Below, one piece after another: positions 25,432 to 34,339 of a stretch of DNA of 41,806 nucleotides (its first letter is position 1; each line of letters begins with the position of its first letter). The position numbers were made by a program, and so were the translations under genes. The notes beneath the pieces are model-generated. The model was not told the DNA's origin, made no database searches, and saw only the letters and a program-made list of their open reading frames with translations. The stretch is taken from assembly GCA_036351255.1 (NCBI GenBank), contig JAZBOS010000004.1:1-41806 (forward strand), written 5' to 3'. This stretch comes from Bacteroides sp. Its GTDB lineage: Bacteria > Bacteroidota > Bacteroidia > Bacteroidales > UBA7960.

Positions 25432-28400
25432 AGTGGCATGTTTTCAGTATCGTTTTCTTCTTTTGGAAAATAAATCAGCGAGGTTCGCTTTTTCCCATCC
25501 ATGACTATTTCTAAGGGTTTGTCAAATCGTACATGCCTGAAGAAACGGGTTTTTTCAATTACCGGGGCACTTTTCAGGGCTTCCCAGTTAACAAAGTCAA
25601 TCAGGTCGTTATGCTTGACTGAGAAGTACCCGACATTCATGGAGATTACATTGTGAAAAAAGTGGGAGCCCAGGGAGGCATCCAACGGGAAGTTTTCAAG
25701 GCTGACTTCCACTATGATGCGTGCATTTGAGATTTGTGACCAGACAACCGGAATGCCAATGAACCGGTCGCGTGTTCCCCAGCGACCAGGTCCAATCAAA
25801 ATGAATTTCCGGTTTTCTTCAACCATTTGCTGGTTGAGCCGCTCAATCTCATCTCGCATTTTTTCGGTCTTCAGACGGTCAAAGTGTTCCACATCCACAA
25901 AGATCACATCATAGATGTTGTTGATTCGCCCGTTGCCCATGCCGTTCTCGCAGTATAGCATCAGGCGTTCATTTTCTATCTTGTCAATAGAGATTTCGTT
26001 ATCGATAATATTTTTGATCAGCGGTTTCACTTGGAGCAGGTAAAAGGCTGCCCGGCCTTGTTTGTCCTTATTGAGGTCAACCGCAAATTCTATTTCTACA
26101 GGTGTACCCATGGATTCAGAAACGATGTCAAGGATGACCTGGATGGTTTTTGACAAGGGAATGTAATCGTATTTCAGGATGTTGGCAAAGTTGATAACCC
26201 GTGGCCCGGGTTGTGTTATTCCAGGGATGGTGCGTTCATTTGAAATATCGTATACCGAGGCACAATGCTTCAGAGTACCGTGCGTTTCGGCCTTGTCAAT
26301 TTCGAGTTTGATCAGGCCGGCATCTTCCCCTTCCAGCAGGTTGATGTCTTGCTTTTTCATGTCGATAGCATAAAAGTGAACCTGGGAGTTTTTAAATAGG
26401 TCGCGCGGGGTGAAAATCTCCAATTGAGGATGAACCGGGGAGAATCGGTAGGTTTTTTCGCCTTCAACCACATACTTGCCCAAACCTACGGCAGCCACTG
26501 CAAAACCTTCATCAGGCTGCATGTATGAGAATGGATAAAAGTTATAGGATTGCGCTACCCCGCTGATGTGTGGGTAAAAACTTCTTTCATATTCATTTCC
26601 TACCACTTCCTGGATAATCACCGCCATTTTTTCTTCTTCGATCTTGTAGTTGACAGCCTGAAAATAAGCAGAGGCAGTAGGAGAAAAAATGGAAGCGAAG
26701 ACCAGTTTAACGGCATTCATCACCTGTTCCAGGCGCACTTTTATATCCGGATGATTATTGGGTAACAGAAAAGTATCGAAAATTCCTGCGAAGGGTTGCA
26801 TCAGTGAATCTTCAAACAGACTGGAGGACCTTATGGCAATAGGGCGGTGAATAATAGACAGGTAGGTTTTTAGCCTGCGCTGAAGCGTATCTGTCAAACG
26901 GCCCGCCACGAAAATCTCCTTTAGGCTTTCATAATCAGTCTCATCCTGAATCTTCTCCAGAATATTATTATTTTGGAGAAATCGCTCAAACTCCTCTGTC
27001 CCAATAATGGAAGTGCGTGGGGAAAGGATACGGATATCAGGGACCAGTTCCGAAAAACTAAAGTTGTTGATGATCATGTTGATAAAGGCCAAACCACGTC
27101 CTTTTCCGCCGAGAGAACCGGAAGCCATACTCACAATGTTGGTTTCATCAAGAATGGCTGATTCCTCAAAGTTAATCACCTTGCCTTTTTGTTTGTCGCG
27201 GATACATTCCTCAATAATATTTAAAAGAAATTCCCGAAGACTTCCGGGCGACTTGAAATCATCCACGCGCAAAGGCTTGATACGCTTAGCAATCTGAATC
27301 TCCCCGCGCGCCATAAGCCAGTGCGAGAAATGGTTCTTGCGGGCATGGTAGATAAGTGATTTTTCCGGAATGGTCCGAAGGTGGTTCTGAAACTCCTTCA
27401 TCGAACGCGCTATGGCAATATCTTTGCGGCCATCCTCATCCTTGTAAACAAAATTTCCAAAACCCAGGTAATAATTGATGAAACTTTGAAGGTCTTGCTT
27501 AAGGTTTTCTGAGTTTTTGTTAATAAAGGTGGATTTGAGTTCATAGGCGCGTTGTGCATTATCAGGATCCGACGACTGTAAAACCGTTGGAAGGTCGGGG
27601 ATTTTTTCCTTGGCATACTTAATAAGGCTTATTCCCGCTGATTCATCCAGCCTGCCGTCTTTTTCAAATTTTGCATCTGAAATAATGCATAGCATGTTGT
27701 CCTGGTATTTGCTGAACAACTGTACCGCTTCCTTGTAACTCGAAGCAAGCAGAACCTTGGGTCTTACCCTCATTTTCAACAACTTGTAAAGCTCGTCGGT
27801 ATTTACCTCTTCAATGAGTTGCTGGGTCTGTTCAATTACAATGGAATATAAAATAGGCAGATATCTTGAGTAATACCTAGCAGAGTCCTCCACCAGCAGA
27901 ATAACCCTTACCATCCCAATGCGGATATCATTTTCAACATTATAACGGTCTTCGTTGTATTTTACCATTGCCAGGAAAACCTTCGAGTCACCGTTCCAGA
28001 CGAAGATCTTGTCGATGGGGGCAATTTGCTTGTTGCCATCCTCAAACATGGCAATATCGCTGTTGTTGTTCAGCAATAGAAAAATCGGAACCGTCGGATA
28101 AATCTGTTTGATGATACGGCTCAACTGTATTGGTGTGGATTTATCAACCCCCATCATTACAATAACAAGGTCAAAGTTTTTCTCCTCCAGTTTCTCCAGA
28201 GCTTCTTCAGGAGTGGAGACGCCAGTTATTCGGGGAGCCGAAGAAAGATTTAGCTGGTAATATTCCCCGGTGACCTGCTCAAAGAAACGGCCTTCCTGTT
28301 CAATGTTGTATGCGTCGTATAGGTTAGCTACCAGCAGGATTTCGCGAACCTTGTATTGCATCAGGTCATGGTAAATGTCCCGATCTGAATTGTGCTTAAT

Positions 28401-29009
28401 CAGGAACTTTTGCAGTAAGTGTCTGTTCTGGGCGGCGTGATCCTGTTCCTGCTTGGTTTGGGTGGCACTTAAATGGTCTGAGATATTCTTTTGCAGCAGG
28501 CTTTTCCCAATGTTGGTATTCAAGTGGCCTGTGATCAGGTTGGTGATATTGGCAATTAATTGCCGTTCTTCCATCAGGAAAGGTCCTTCATCGGCCTGGT
28601 GATGCTCATTCAAATAATAAATCTCAACTGTCCCTTCACGACCATCAATGGTTTCAAAAGTTCTTCGCTGCAACCAGCGGCTTTCCTTAAAACGGTTGCT
28701 GCTGATAAAAACCTCTTTGCCATATTTAATTCGAGCGACGGTATCTTCCGGATACTGCCAGGCAGGAGGGAGCACTTTAACAATATCCCCAAGCATCTCT
28801 CCAACCGCCTTATCCTCTTTTAATATGGATACGGTTTGGTTAATGGCTCCCAGTTCCTTTAGCCGCTCTTGTTTTTCGGCAAGTAACCGCTGAATCTCTT
28901 CCTGGCTTACGGGAATAGGTTGGTCATCGCTTACCTGGTTGAAAAACCCAGGCTCATTAATTCCCCTTGAATCATCGCCTTTATCCATAGTTGTATGCTT
29001 GGTAGTCAT
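25428..29009 (-). CDS. GAF/PAS-like sensor, receiver-like and PPDK_N domain protein, copy 1
   Basis: A 1193-aa paralogue and operon partner of the next gene. It adds an N-terminal module of about 190 residues: a coiled segment (EEIQRLLAEKQERLKEL) and a GAF/PAS-like sensor with LPPAWQYPEDTVARI, RTFETIDGREGTVEIYY and GPFLMEERQLIANI. Two receiver-like domains follow (ILLVANLYDAYNIEQEGRF with FDLVIVMMGVD; VILLVEDSARYYSRYLPILY with CIISDAKFEKDG). The PPDK_N domain has GGKGRGLAFINMI near 631 and IAIRSSSLFEDSLMQPF near 720. The C-terminal GPGRWGTRDRFIGIP and GSHFFHNVISMNVGYF match its paralogue. No His-swivel or PEP domain is present. The sensor suggests a ligand-regulated nucleotide-dependent enzyme; target unknown. 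It is divergent from glutamate dehydrogenase copy 2. Confidence 0.8.
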   Translation of the reverse strand: MTTKHTTMDKGDDSRGINEPGFFNQVSDDQPIPVSQEEIQRLLAEKQERLKELGAINQTVSILKEDKAVGEMLGDIVKVLPPAWQYPEDTVARIKYGKEVFISSNRFKESRWLQRRTFETIDGREGTVEIYYLNEHHQADEGPFLMEERQLIANITNLITGHLNTNIGKSLLQKNISDHLSATQTKQEQDHAAQNRHLLQKFLIKHNSDRDIYHDLMQYKVREILLVANLYDAYNIEQEGRFFEQVTGEYYQLNLSSAPRITGVSTPEEALEKLEEKNFDLVIVMMGVDKSTPIQLSRIIKQIYPTVPIFLLLNNNSDIAMFEDGNKQIAPIDKIFVWNGDSKVFLAMVKYNEDRYNVENDIRIGMVRVILLVEDSARYYSRYLPILYSIVIEQTQQLIEEVNTDELYKLLKMRVRPKVLLASSYKEAVQLFSKYQDNMLCIISDAKFEKDGRLDESAGISLIKYAKEKIPDLPTVLQSSDPDNAQRAYELKSTFINKNSENLKQDLQSFINYYLGFGNFVYKDEDGRKDIAIARSMKEFQNHLRTIPEKSLIYHARKNHFSHWLMARGEIQIAKRIKPLRVDDFKSPGSLREFLLNIIEECIRDKQKGKVINFEESAILDETNIVSMASGSLGGKGRGLAFINMIINNFSFSELVPDIRILSPRTSIIGTEEFERFLQNNNILEKIQDETDYESLKEIFVAGRLTDTLQRRLKTYLSIIHRPIAIRSSSLFEDSLMQPFAGIFDTFLLPNNHPDIKVRLEQVMNAVKLVFASIFSPTASAYFQAVNYKIEEEKMAVIIQEVVGNEYERSFYPHISGVAQSYNFYPFSYMQPDEGFAVAAVGLGKYVVEGEKTYRFSPVHPQLEIFTPRDLFKNSQVHFYAIDMKKQDINLLEGEDAGLIKLEIDKAETHGTLKHCASVYDISNERTIPGITQPGPRVINFANILKYDYIPLSKTIQVILDIVSESMGTPVEIEFAVDLNKDKQGRAAFYLLQVKPLIKNIIDNEISIDKIENERLMLYCENGMGNGRINNIYDVIFVDVEHFDRLKTEKMRDEIERLNQQMVEENRKFILIGPGRWGTRDRFIGIPVVWSQISNARIIVEVSLENFPLDASLGSHFFHNVISMNVGYFSVKHNDLIDFVNWEALKSAPVIEKTRFFRHVRFDKPLEIVMDGKKRTSLIYFPKEENDTENMPL

Positions 29010-29321
29010 TGAAAAACCGGTGTCATTTCATAAAAAAAACTTCGTTTGTACGAAATGACCGTGAAAATAATAATTATGAAGGTTTCAACGAGCCAAATCT
29101 CAGAATTTTTTATCCTTATGAAGGTACAAAAAATGAACCTTTAAATTTAATGTTAGATTTATCTCCTAATGCCAGGAGGATGTTATATAAAAAAAAATGA
29201 GATACGCAAGAAAAATATAAAAAAAATATGTTTTTAAAAAAAATGTGTTTCATTATAAAAAGTGCCTAAAATTGTTGAGTTAACTCATTTACTTAATTTC
29301 TCAATTCCAAAACCAAAACGT
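29010..29321. other. Divergent regulatory gap between the PPDK_N genes and glutamate dehydrogenase copy 2
   Basis: Very AT-rich, no supported gene. Near the PPDK_N side an 8-bp inverted repeat GTCATTTC (29022-29029) / GAAATGAC (29052-29059) encloses a smaller one, TTCGT-TTGT-ACGAA, a possible operator or mRNA hairpin. TAAAATTG at 29267-29274 is one mismatch from a -7 box and could start the glutamate dehydrogenase transcript about 40 bases before its ATG. A 63-codon frame at 29009-29200 is judged spurious. Confidence 0.4.
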
Positions 29322-30665
29322 ATGGATGCACAATTAAAAAAATTCATGGATTATGTGATCGCCAAAAACCCCTCCGAGCCTGAGTTTTACCAGGCTGTTC
29401 AGGAAGTGGCAGAGACCATTTTCCCTTATTTGGACGAAAACCCAAAATACAAGGCAGCCAAAGTCTTCGAACGAATGATCGAACCGGAGCGGATCATTAT
29501 CTTCCGGGTGCCTTGGATTGACGACAAAGGGGAAGTCCAAATCAACCGGGGCTTCCGGATTGAAATGAACAGCGCCATAGGTCCTTATAAAGGAGGCCTG
29601 CGTTTTCACCCCACCGTTAACCTGGGCATCCTGAAGTTCCTGGCTTTTGAACAAGTCTTTAAGAACAGCCTGACCTCTTTGCCCATGGGGGGCGGAAAAG
29701 GCGGCAGTGATTTCGATCCCAAAGGAAAAACCGACAATGAAGTGATGCGTTTTTGCCAGAGCTTTATGACCGAACTTTTCCGCCACATTGGCCCTGATAC
29801 CGACGTGCCTGCAGGCGATATCGGGGTAGGTGGCCGTGAGGTTGGTTTTATGTTTGGCCAGTACAAAAGGCTGAAAAACGAGTTTACAGGGGTTTTGACC
29901 GGAAAGGGCATTGAATATGGCGGCAGCCTCATCAGGCCGGAGGCCACTGGTTATGGCTGCGTATATTTTGCACAGGAGATGCTTAGTACCATTAATGAAG
30001 GACTCAAGGGTAAAGTGGCTGCCGTCAGTGGTTCAGGTAACGTGGCTCAATATGCTACCCAAAAACTGATCGAACTGGGTGCAAAAGTGGTCACCCTTTC
30101 TGACTCCAATGGCTACATCTTTGACAAAGATGGCATTGATGCCGAAAAACTAGCCTTTATTCAGCACCTGAAGAATGTTAAGCGGGGCCGCATTCGCGAA
30201 TATGCTGACCAGTTTGGCTGCAAATATGTGGAGGGCGTCTCACGTCCCTGGCATGAGGTATGTGACATTGCTCTGCCCTGTGCAACCGAAAATGAATTGA
30301 ATGAGGAGGAAGCAAAAACCCTAGTGAAGAATGGTTGCATCTGCGTTTCGGAAGGTGCTAATATGCCTTCCACTCCCGATGCTGCAGAAGTCTTCCTCAA
30401 TAACAAGATCCTGTATGGTCCTGGTAAGGCAGCGAATGCCGGTGGCGTTGCAACCTCAGGACTTGAAATGAGCCAAAACTCATTGCGGCTTTCCTGGACC
30501 AGAGAAGAAGTAGACCAGCGCCTGCATAACATAATGATCAACATTCACAAAACCTGCCTGCAGTTTGGCAAGGAAGAAGACGGATATGTTAATTATGTGA
30601 AGGGAGCCAATATCGGTGGTTTCGTAAAAGTAGCCGATGCCATGATGGCCCAGGGTTATGTGTAA
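29322..30665 (+). CDS. gdhA: Glutamate dehydrogenase, hexameric type, copy 2
   Basis: A 447-aa enzyme of the same family as the copy at 21.0 kb. Key blocks are GPYKGGLRFHPTV, PMGGGKGGSDFDPKG, PAGDIGVGGREVGFM, GLEMSQNSLRLSW and KGANIGGFVKVADAM. The coenzyme-site segment is VSGSGNVAQYA then TLSDSNGYIFDKDGI, with the SDS pattern found in NADP-dependent enzymes, so it may be the NADPH, ammonium-assimilating form (inference). The start is ATG 29322, which aligns with the other copy. A GTG at 29262 is in frame but would add 20 residues not found in the family. It is followed by a terminator shared with wecB. Confidence 0.95.
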   Translation: MDAQLKKFMDYVIAKNPSEPEFYQAVQEVAETIFPYLDENPKYKAAKVFERMIEPERIIIFRVPWIDDKGEVQINRGFRIEMNSAIGPYKGGLRFHPTVNLGILKFLAFEQVFKNSLTSLPMGGGKGGSDFDPKGKTDNEVMRFCQSFMTELFRHIGPDTDVPAGDIGVGGREVGFMFGQYKRLKNEFTGVLTGKGIEYGGSLIRPEATGYGCVYFAQEMLSTINEGLKGKVAAVSGSGNVAQYATQKLIELGAKVVTLSDSNGYIFDKDGIDAEKLAFIQHLKNVKRGRIREYADQFGCKYVEGVSRPWHEVCDIALPCATENELNEEEAKTLVKNGCICVSEGANMPSTPDAAEVFLNNKILYGPGKAANAGGVATSGLEMSQNSLRLSWTREEVDQRLHNIMINIHKTCLQFGKEEDGYVNYVKGANIGGFVKVADAMMAQGYV

Positions 30666-30683
30666 TTGATTGCGTTGATTTCC

Positions 30684-30711
30684 AAAAAGGGGCCTTACGG
30701 GCCCTTTTTTT
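30684..30711. terminator. Bidirectional terminator between glutamate dehydrogenase and wecB
   Basis: AAAAGGGGCC-TTAC-GGGCCCTTTT forms a stem with one G/G mismatch and has a T run on the plus strand and, read in reverse, on the minus strand. It abuts the stop of wecB. Confidence 0.75.
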
Positions 30712-31789
30712 ATAATTCGGGCTGAAGGAAAGCATCAGCAATTATTGCCGCCGCATTGCCTATCCCATATAATCCGGAAGTGAATTCCGGCCGTTTTTTG
30801 TTTAGCATGTCAAAGGCTTCCACGATGGCTTTTTTACTGGTGCCACTGACCAGGTTGTATCCAGCATCAACAAGTTCTGTCCATTCAGTTTCCTTTCGAA
30901 GGGTGATACAAGGGCGTTCAGCAAAATAGGCCTCTTTTTGCAATCCGCCACTGTCGGTGAGTACCATATGACTTTTCTCCAGCAGATAAAGGATCTCAAG
31001 ATAGCTCACGGGCTCAATCACTGTAATGCTTTCGATCAGGTTAGGTACATCCGTGTGGTTTAATACATTAAAGGTGCGTGGGTGTATGGGCAACACCAGG
31101 GGAAACTCAGCAGCAATCTCATTTAGGGCTTCCACAATTTCCTTCAGAGTCTCCGGCTGATCCGTGTTCTCAGCCCGGTGAAGGGTCACCAGCCCAAACT
31201 TTGCAGGCAGTTTAAGTTTTTTTGGGGCTTTTCGCATATCCGAAAAGTGAAGATAGGCATCGTACATCACATCGCCTGTAAGCAATACCCGGTTATCGAA
31301 ATGGTCAAAACCTTCCCGCTCCAAGTTATCCAGGGCCACTTGTGAAGGACAGAAAAGCAAATCAGCGATCCGATCGGTGAGGATCCGGTTGATCTCTTCA
31401 GGCATAGCCATATTAAACGAACGCAGGCCTGCTTCCACATGGGCAACTGGCAAACCGATCTTTTTTGCAGCCAGGGCCCCGGCCAGTGTTGAGTTGGTGT
31501 CACCGTATACCATTACCCAATCGGGATTTTCCTTTAGCATGACTTCCTCGGCCCGCTCCAGCATGCGACCTGTCATGGCACCATGCGGAAGGTTATGAAT
31601 TGCCAGATTATAAGCAGGTTCGGGAATGTGCATTTGTTCAAAGAAAACCTGGCTCATGTTGTGATCAAAATGCTGTCCTGTATGAACAATCACTTCCTTA
31701 AGGCCCTTACGCCGGGCAATCTCCCTGCTGACAGCAGCAGCCTTGATAAACTGGGGACGAGCCCCAATGATGGTCAATATCTTTTTCAT
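30710..31789 (-). CDS. wecB: UDP-N-acetylglucosamine 2-epimerase (non-hydrolysing)
   Basis: A 359-aa cytoplasmic enzyme converting UDP-GlcNAc to UDP-ManNAc for surface polysaccharide. Family blocks: IIGARPQFIKAAAV at the N-terminus, HTGQHFDHNMSQVFF, VYGDTNSTLAGALAA, HVEAGLRSFNMAMPEEINR, and DSGGLQKEA. The start is ATG 31789, which places the first beta strand normally; a TTG 21 bases upstream is in frame but less likely. It lies 38 bases downstream of a polysaccharide flippase gene, consistent with an envelope polysaccharide operon, although no glycosyltransferases are in the window. Confidence 0.95.
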   Translation of the reverse strand: MKKILTIIGARPQFIKAAAVSREIARRKGLKEVIVHTGQHFDHNMSQVFFEQMHIPEPAYNLAIHNLPHGAMTGRMLERAEEVMLKENPDWVMVYGDTNSTLAGALAAKKIGLPVAHVEAGLRSFNMAMPEEINRILTDRIADLLFCPSQVALDNLEREGFDHFDNRVLLTGDVMYDAYLHFSDMRKAPKKLKLPAKFGLVTLHRAENTDQPETLKEIVEALNEIAAEFPLVLPIHPRTFNVLNHTDVPNLIESITVIEPVSYLEILYLLEKSHMVLTDSGGLQKEAYFAERPCITLRKETEWTELVDAGYNLVSGTSKKAIVEAFDMLNKKRPEFTSGLYGIGNAAAIIADAFLQPEL

Positions 31790-31827
31790 CTCCTTTTGGT
31801 TGAACTTCAAGCTCCCTCTCTGGAAGG

Positions 31828-33129
31828 TTAAGGCTCTTGTTCTGTTTTTTCTTTACTGATAACAGGTTCAATGATATCCCGGTGGTATTGTTTTACGATC
31901 CCGTTGATCAGCAAAAGGTTGATGCTATATGCAATCACTTCAACTGCAGCCAGAATCAGGATAAAATACATGATAGGCAAATTCCGGAAAAGTACCAATG
32001 CACAAACCAGTGCAAAATAAGTGATTTGCCAGGCAGCCTGGGCCTTTAGTTTTCGCAGGCCGACATATACCATGGTCAGGGGCGAAACAGCAACCCGGGC
32101 AAGTGTACCCCAGACGAGTAGTTGGGCAAAACGGCCCGATTCCTGATAGGGCGCCCCTGCATAAAGCCCCAGCAAGCGGGGGCCAAAAAGGGTAAGAACC
32201 ACAGCGAAAAGCAACCCCAGTATGCTTAATACCCCCAGCAATTGTTTGTACTCCCGGATAAAAGACAAACCCTTCCGCTTTTTTTCCGAAACTTCCTGTA
32301 AGAATACCTGCCCCACACTCATCGTAAGCAAAGCCGAAGGTACCACCAACACAAGGCGTGTCAGGTCAAAATATCCAGCTACCTCCTGGCTGTAAAATTT
32401 ATTGATGAATATGGTTGGGATCATCAGGCAAAAGGTGTTCAGGGTCATGGGAAGCATGCTGTAAAGCGGGTAATCGGAATATTGCCTGATTAATCGTTTT
32501 TGCAGGGGAAAAGAATGCAGGCTTGCTTTGAAGCGGGATTGCCTTAGCTGGAACATCCCGCTGATGACATTGGCAACATGTCCTGCCACATCTCCAATCA
32601 CAAGTCCTGCTGGCCAACGGATGGCGCCCAGCCCCATCTGCACACCGCCTTCGGCTACCCTCCTGGCCCCTTTGTTGAGGGAAATGGCTTTGAATCGCTT
32701 TTTCCGGATCAGGTAATAATTCATCGTCTGGTAAGTCCCAAGCAAAAAAACACTGGCCGGAAGGAACAACAGCCACCAGGCTTGACCCTTGCTGATATTT
32801 AGAAAGCCTGCCAGCGAATCCCTGAAAAAGCCGACAATCAGCAAGAGAATAAAGCTGAAGATCAGGTTGAAGTAGAATGCCAAAAAAAATAAATTCACCG
32901 CTTCGGCTTTCTTCTCGGGCTGCACAATGGCTGGCTCATAACGAAGGGTGGACAGGGTGACCAGTATACTTACCAGGCTCAGATAAACCGAATAGGCCCC
33001 AAAATCCTCGGGTAAATACATCCGCCGGAGAAACGGTTGCAGCAGGATGGCCACCAGCTGGGCTGCTGCCGTCCCCGTAAAAAGAGTAAATATCCCCCCG
33101 AATAAAGACTTGTTGAGCTGAAAATGCAT
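31828..33129 (-). CDS. Polysaccharide flippase (Wzx/PST family)
   Basis: A 433-aa integral membrane protein with about 12 hydrophobic segments. The N-terminus (FTGTAAAQLVAILLQPFLRR, LPEDFGAYSVYLSLVSI) is characteristic of O-antigen and teichuronic-type translocases in the MOP superfamily. It would move lipid-linked oligosaccharide across the inner membrane. It is the first gene of a two-gene minus-strand operon with wecB and is divergent from aroK. The transported glycan cannot be inferred. Confidence 0.88.
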   Translation of the reverse strand: MHFQLNKSLFGGIFTLFTGTAAAQLVAILLQPFLRRMYLPEDFGAYSVYLSLVSILVTLSTLRYEPAIVQPEKKAEAVNLFFLAFYFNLIFSFILLLIVGFFRDSLAGFLNISKGQAWWLLFLPASVFLLGTYQTMNYYLIRKKRFKAISLNKGARRVAEGGVQMGLGAIRWPAGLVIGDVAGHVANVISGMFQLRQSRFKASLHSFPLQKRLIRQYSDYPLYSMLPMTLNTFCLMIPTIFINKFYSQEVAGYFDLTRLVLVVPSALLTMSVGQVFLQEVSEKKRKGLSFIREYKQLLGVLSILGLLFAVVLTLFGPRLLGLYAGAPYQESGRFAQLLVWGTLARVAVSPLTMVYVGLRKLKAQAAWQITYFALVCALVLFRNLPIMYFILILAAVEVIAYSINLLLINGIVKQYHRDIIEPVISKEKTEQEP

Positions 33130-33157
33130 TGAAATTGCCTTTTTGAAGGCTTATGGG

Positions 33158-33186
33158 CAAAGTTAATCTATTTTCTTTAGGTTCAA
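33158..33186 (-). promoter_or_regulatory. Candidate promoter of the flippase-wecB operon
   Basis: On the minus strand TAACTTTG (33165-33158) matches TAnnTTTG exactly. TTGA (33186-33183), 17 bases upstream, is a partial -33 match. The implied leader is about 22 bases. Confidence 0.45.
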
Positions 33187-33224
33187 TTCTCGAGTTTTTG
33201 CCTTAATTTTATAAAAAAAACTCC

Positions 33225-33728
33225 ATGCGCATTTACCTCATTGGATTTATGGGCAGTGGCAAAAGTTCTCTCGGCAGACGGCTGGCGAAAAAACTCGCAT
33301 ATCATTTTGTGGATTTAGACCAGGAAGTGGAAAATCAGGCAGGAATAAGCATCCCTGATATCTTTCTTCGCTTTGGGGAAAGCCACTTTCGGGAGCTGGA
33401 GCAAAAGGCTTTGCTGCAATCAGTATCACATCATAAGGCCGTGATAGCAACTGGGGGAGGGACCCCCTGCTTTTTCGATAATATGAAGTTTATCAATGAG
33501 CACGGCGTGTCTGTATACCTGCGAATGAGTCCTGCAAGCCTGGCTTATCGCCTCGAACATGCCCAAACTTCAAGACCACTGGTAGAGAAACACAAAGGCG
33601 ATGACCTTCTGAATTATATTGAGGAAAAATTAAAGGAAAGAGAGCCCTGGTATTTGCAGGCCCGCTGCATTATCAAAGGGGAAACCGTGAAAGCTGACCA
33701 GATCATTTCATTGGTCTTTGGCCACTGA
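33225..33728 (+). CDS. aroK: Shikimate kinase
   Basis: A 167-aa cytoplasmic kinase phosphorylating shikimate in the chorismate pathway. The P-loop is GFMGSGKSSLG (residues 7-17), followed by the DLDQEVE shikimate/Mg site, FRELEQKAL, the GGGTPCF loop, and a lid region with SRPL. The length is normal. Its 3' end overlaps the convergent NlpC/P60 gene by 21 bases, with no room for a separate terminator. Confidence 0.95.
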   Translation: MRIYLIGFMGSGKSSLGRRLAKKLAYHFVDLDQEVENQAGISIPDIFLRFGESHFRELEQKALLQSVSHHKAVIATGGGTPCFFDNMKFINEHGVSVYLRMSPASLAYRLEHAQTSRPLVEKHKGDDLLNYIEEKLKEREPWYLQARCIIKGETVKADQIISLVFGH

Positions 33729-34274
33729 TGTTTGAATCGGGGAGAAATCCGGCAGCCGTCCTCCTTTCACTAAATTACGTTTGAAGTAGGTCTCGCTCAG
33801 GTCGCTGATCTTTACCCCCTGACTTGACGATGTATGAATAAATTTTCCACCGCCCAGGTAAATTCCCACATGGTCGATGCGGCTTTGATGATAGACGCGG
33901 AAAAATACCAGGTCGCCTTCTTTCAGGGATTCCTGGGGAAGCGGTACTATAAGGCGAGACATATCTTGTGAACTTCCTTTGAGGTCTATCCCGTATACTT
34001 TGCGGTAAATGATCTTTACCAGCCCCGAACAGTCAATGCCTTGCTGGCCTCGGCGCCGGTGAGGGGTGCCAAGCCATTTGTGCAACTCAAAAAATAGTGC
34101 AGGATTGGTTTGATAACTGACCGGAACCCCCAGTGCTGAGAAATCGGTCATCACAGCCAAATAGGTTGAGTCGGGGAAAGTCTGATCTGCAACTTCTTCG
34201 CTAGCTGAAAACATGTGAAAAAGGGGTGGAACCGTGAAGATGCTTATTACCAGGACCAGTATATATCGAAGCAT
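33708..34274 (-). CDS. NlpC/P60 peptidoglycan hydrolase, exported
   Basis: A 188-aa cell-wall endopeptidase that should cleave peptide stems in the periplasm. The start is ATG 34274, which gives a hydrophobic signal (MLRYILVLVISIFTVPPLF); longer in-frame starts add sequence lacking a signal. Catalytic residues are visible: the Cys in GIDCSGLVKIIYRKVYG, the first His in DHVGIYLGGGKF, and the polar third residue in FIHTSSS. It follows yqgE by 65 bases and is possibly co-transcribed with it. It could relate to the unusual peptidoglycan-precursor genes nearby, but that is only a location argument. Confidence 0.93.
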   Translation of the reverse strand: MLRYILVLVISIFTVPPLFHMFSASEEVADQTFPDSTYLAVMTDFSALGVPVSYQTNPALFFELHKWLGTPHRRRGQQGIDCSGLVKIIYRKVYGIDLKGSSQDMSRLIVPLPQESLKEGDLVFFRVYHQSRIDHVGIYLGGGKFIHTSSSQGVKISDLSETYFKRNLVKGGRLPDFSPIQTSVAKDQ

Positions 34275-34339
34275 TAGATTGGGGTAGGATTTGCTTGACA
34301 ACCCGAAATTTGAATCCTCTGTAATTGGTATGCGACAGC

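Noticed and set aside
29009..29200. A 63-codon open frame between the receiver/PPDK_N pair and glutamate dehydrogenase
   Set aside because: AT-rich, no domain, and it covers a divergent promoter region.
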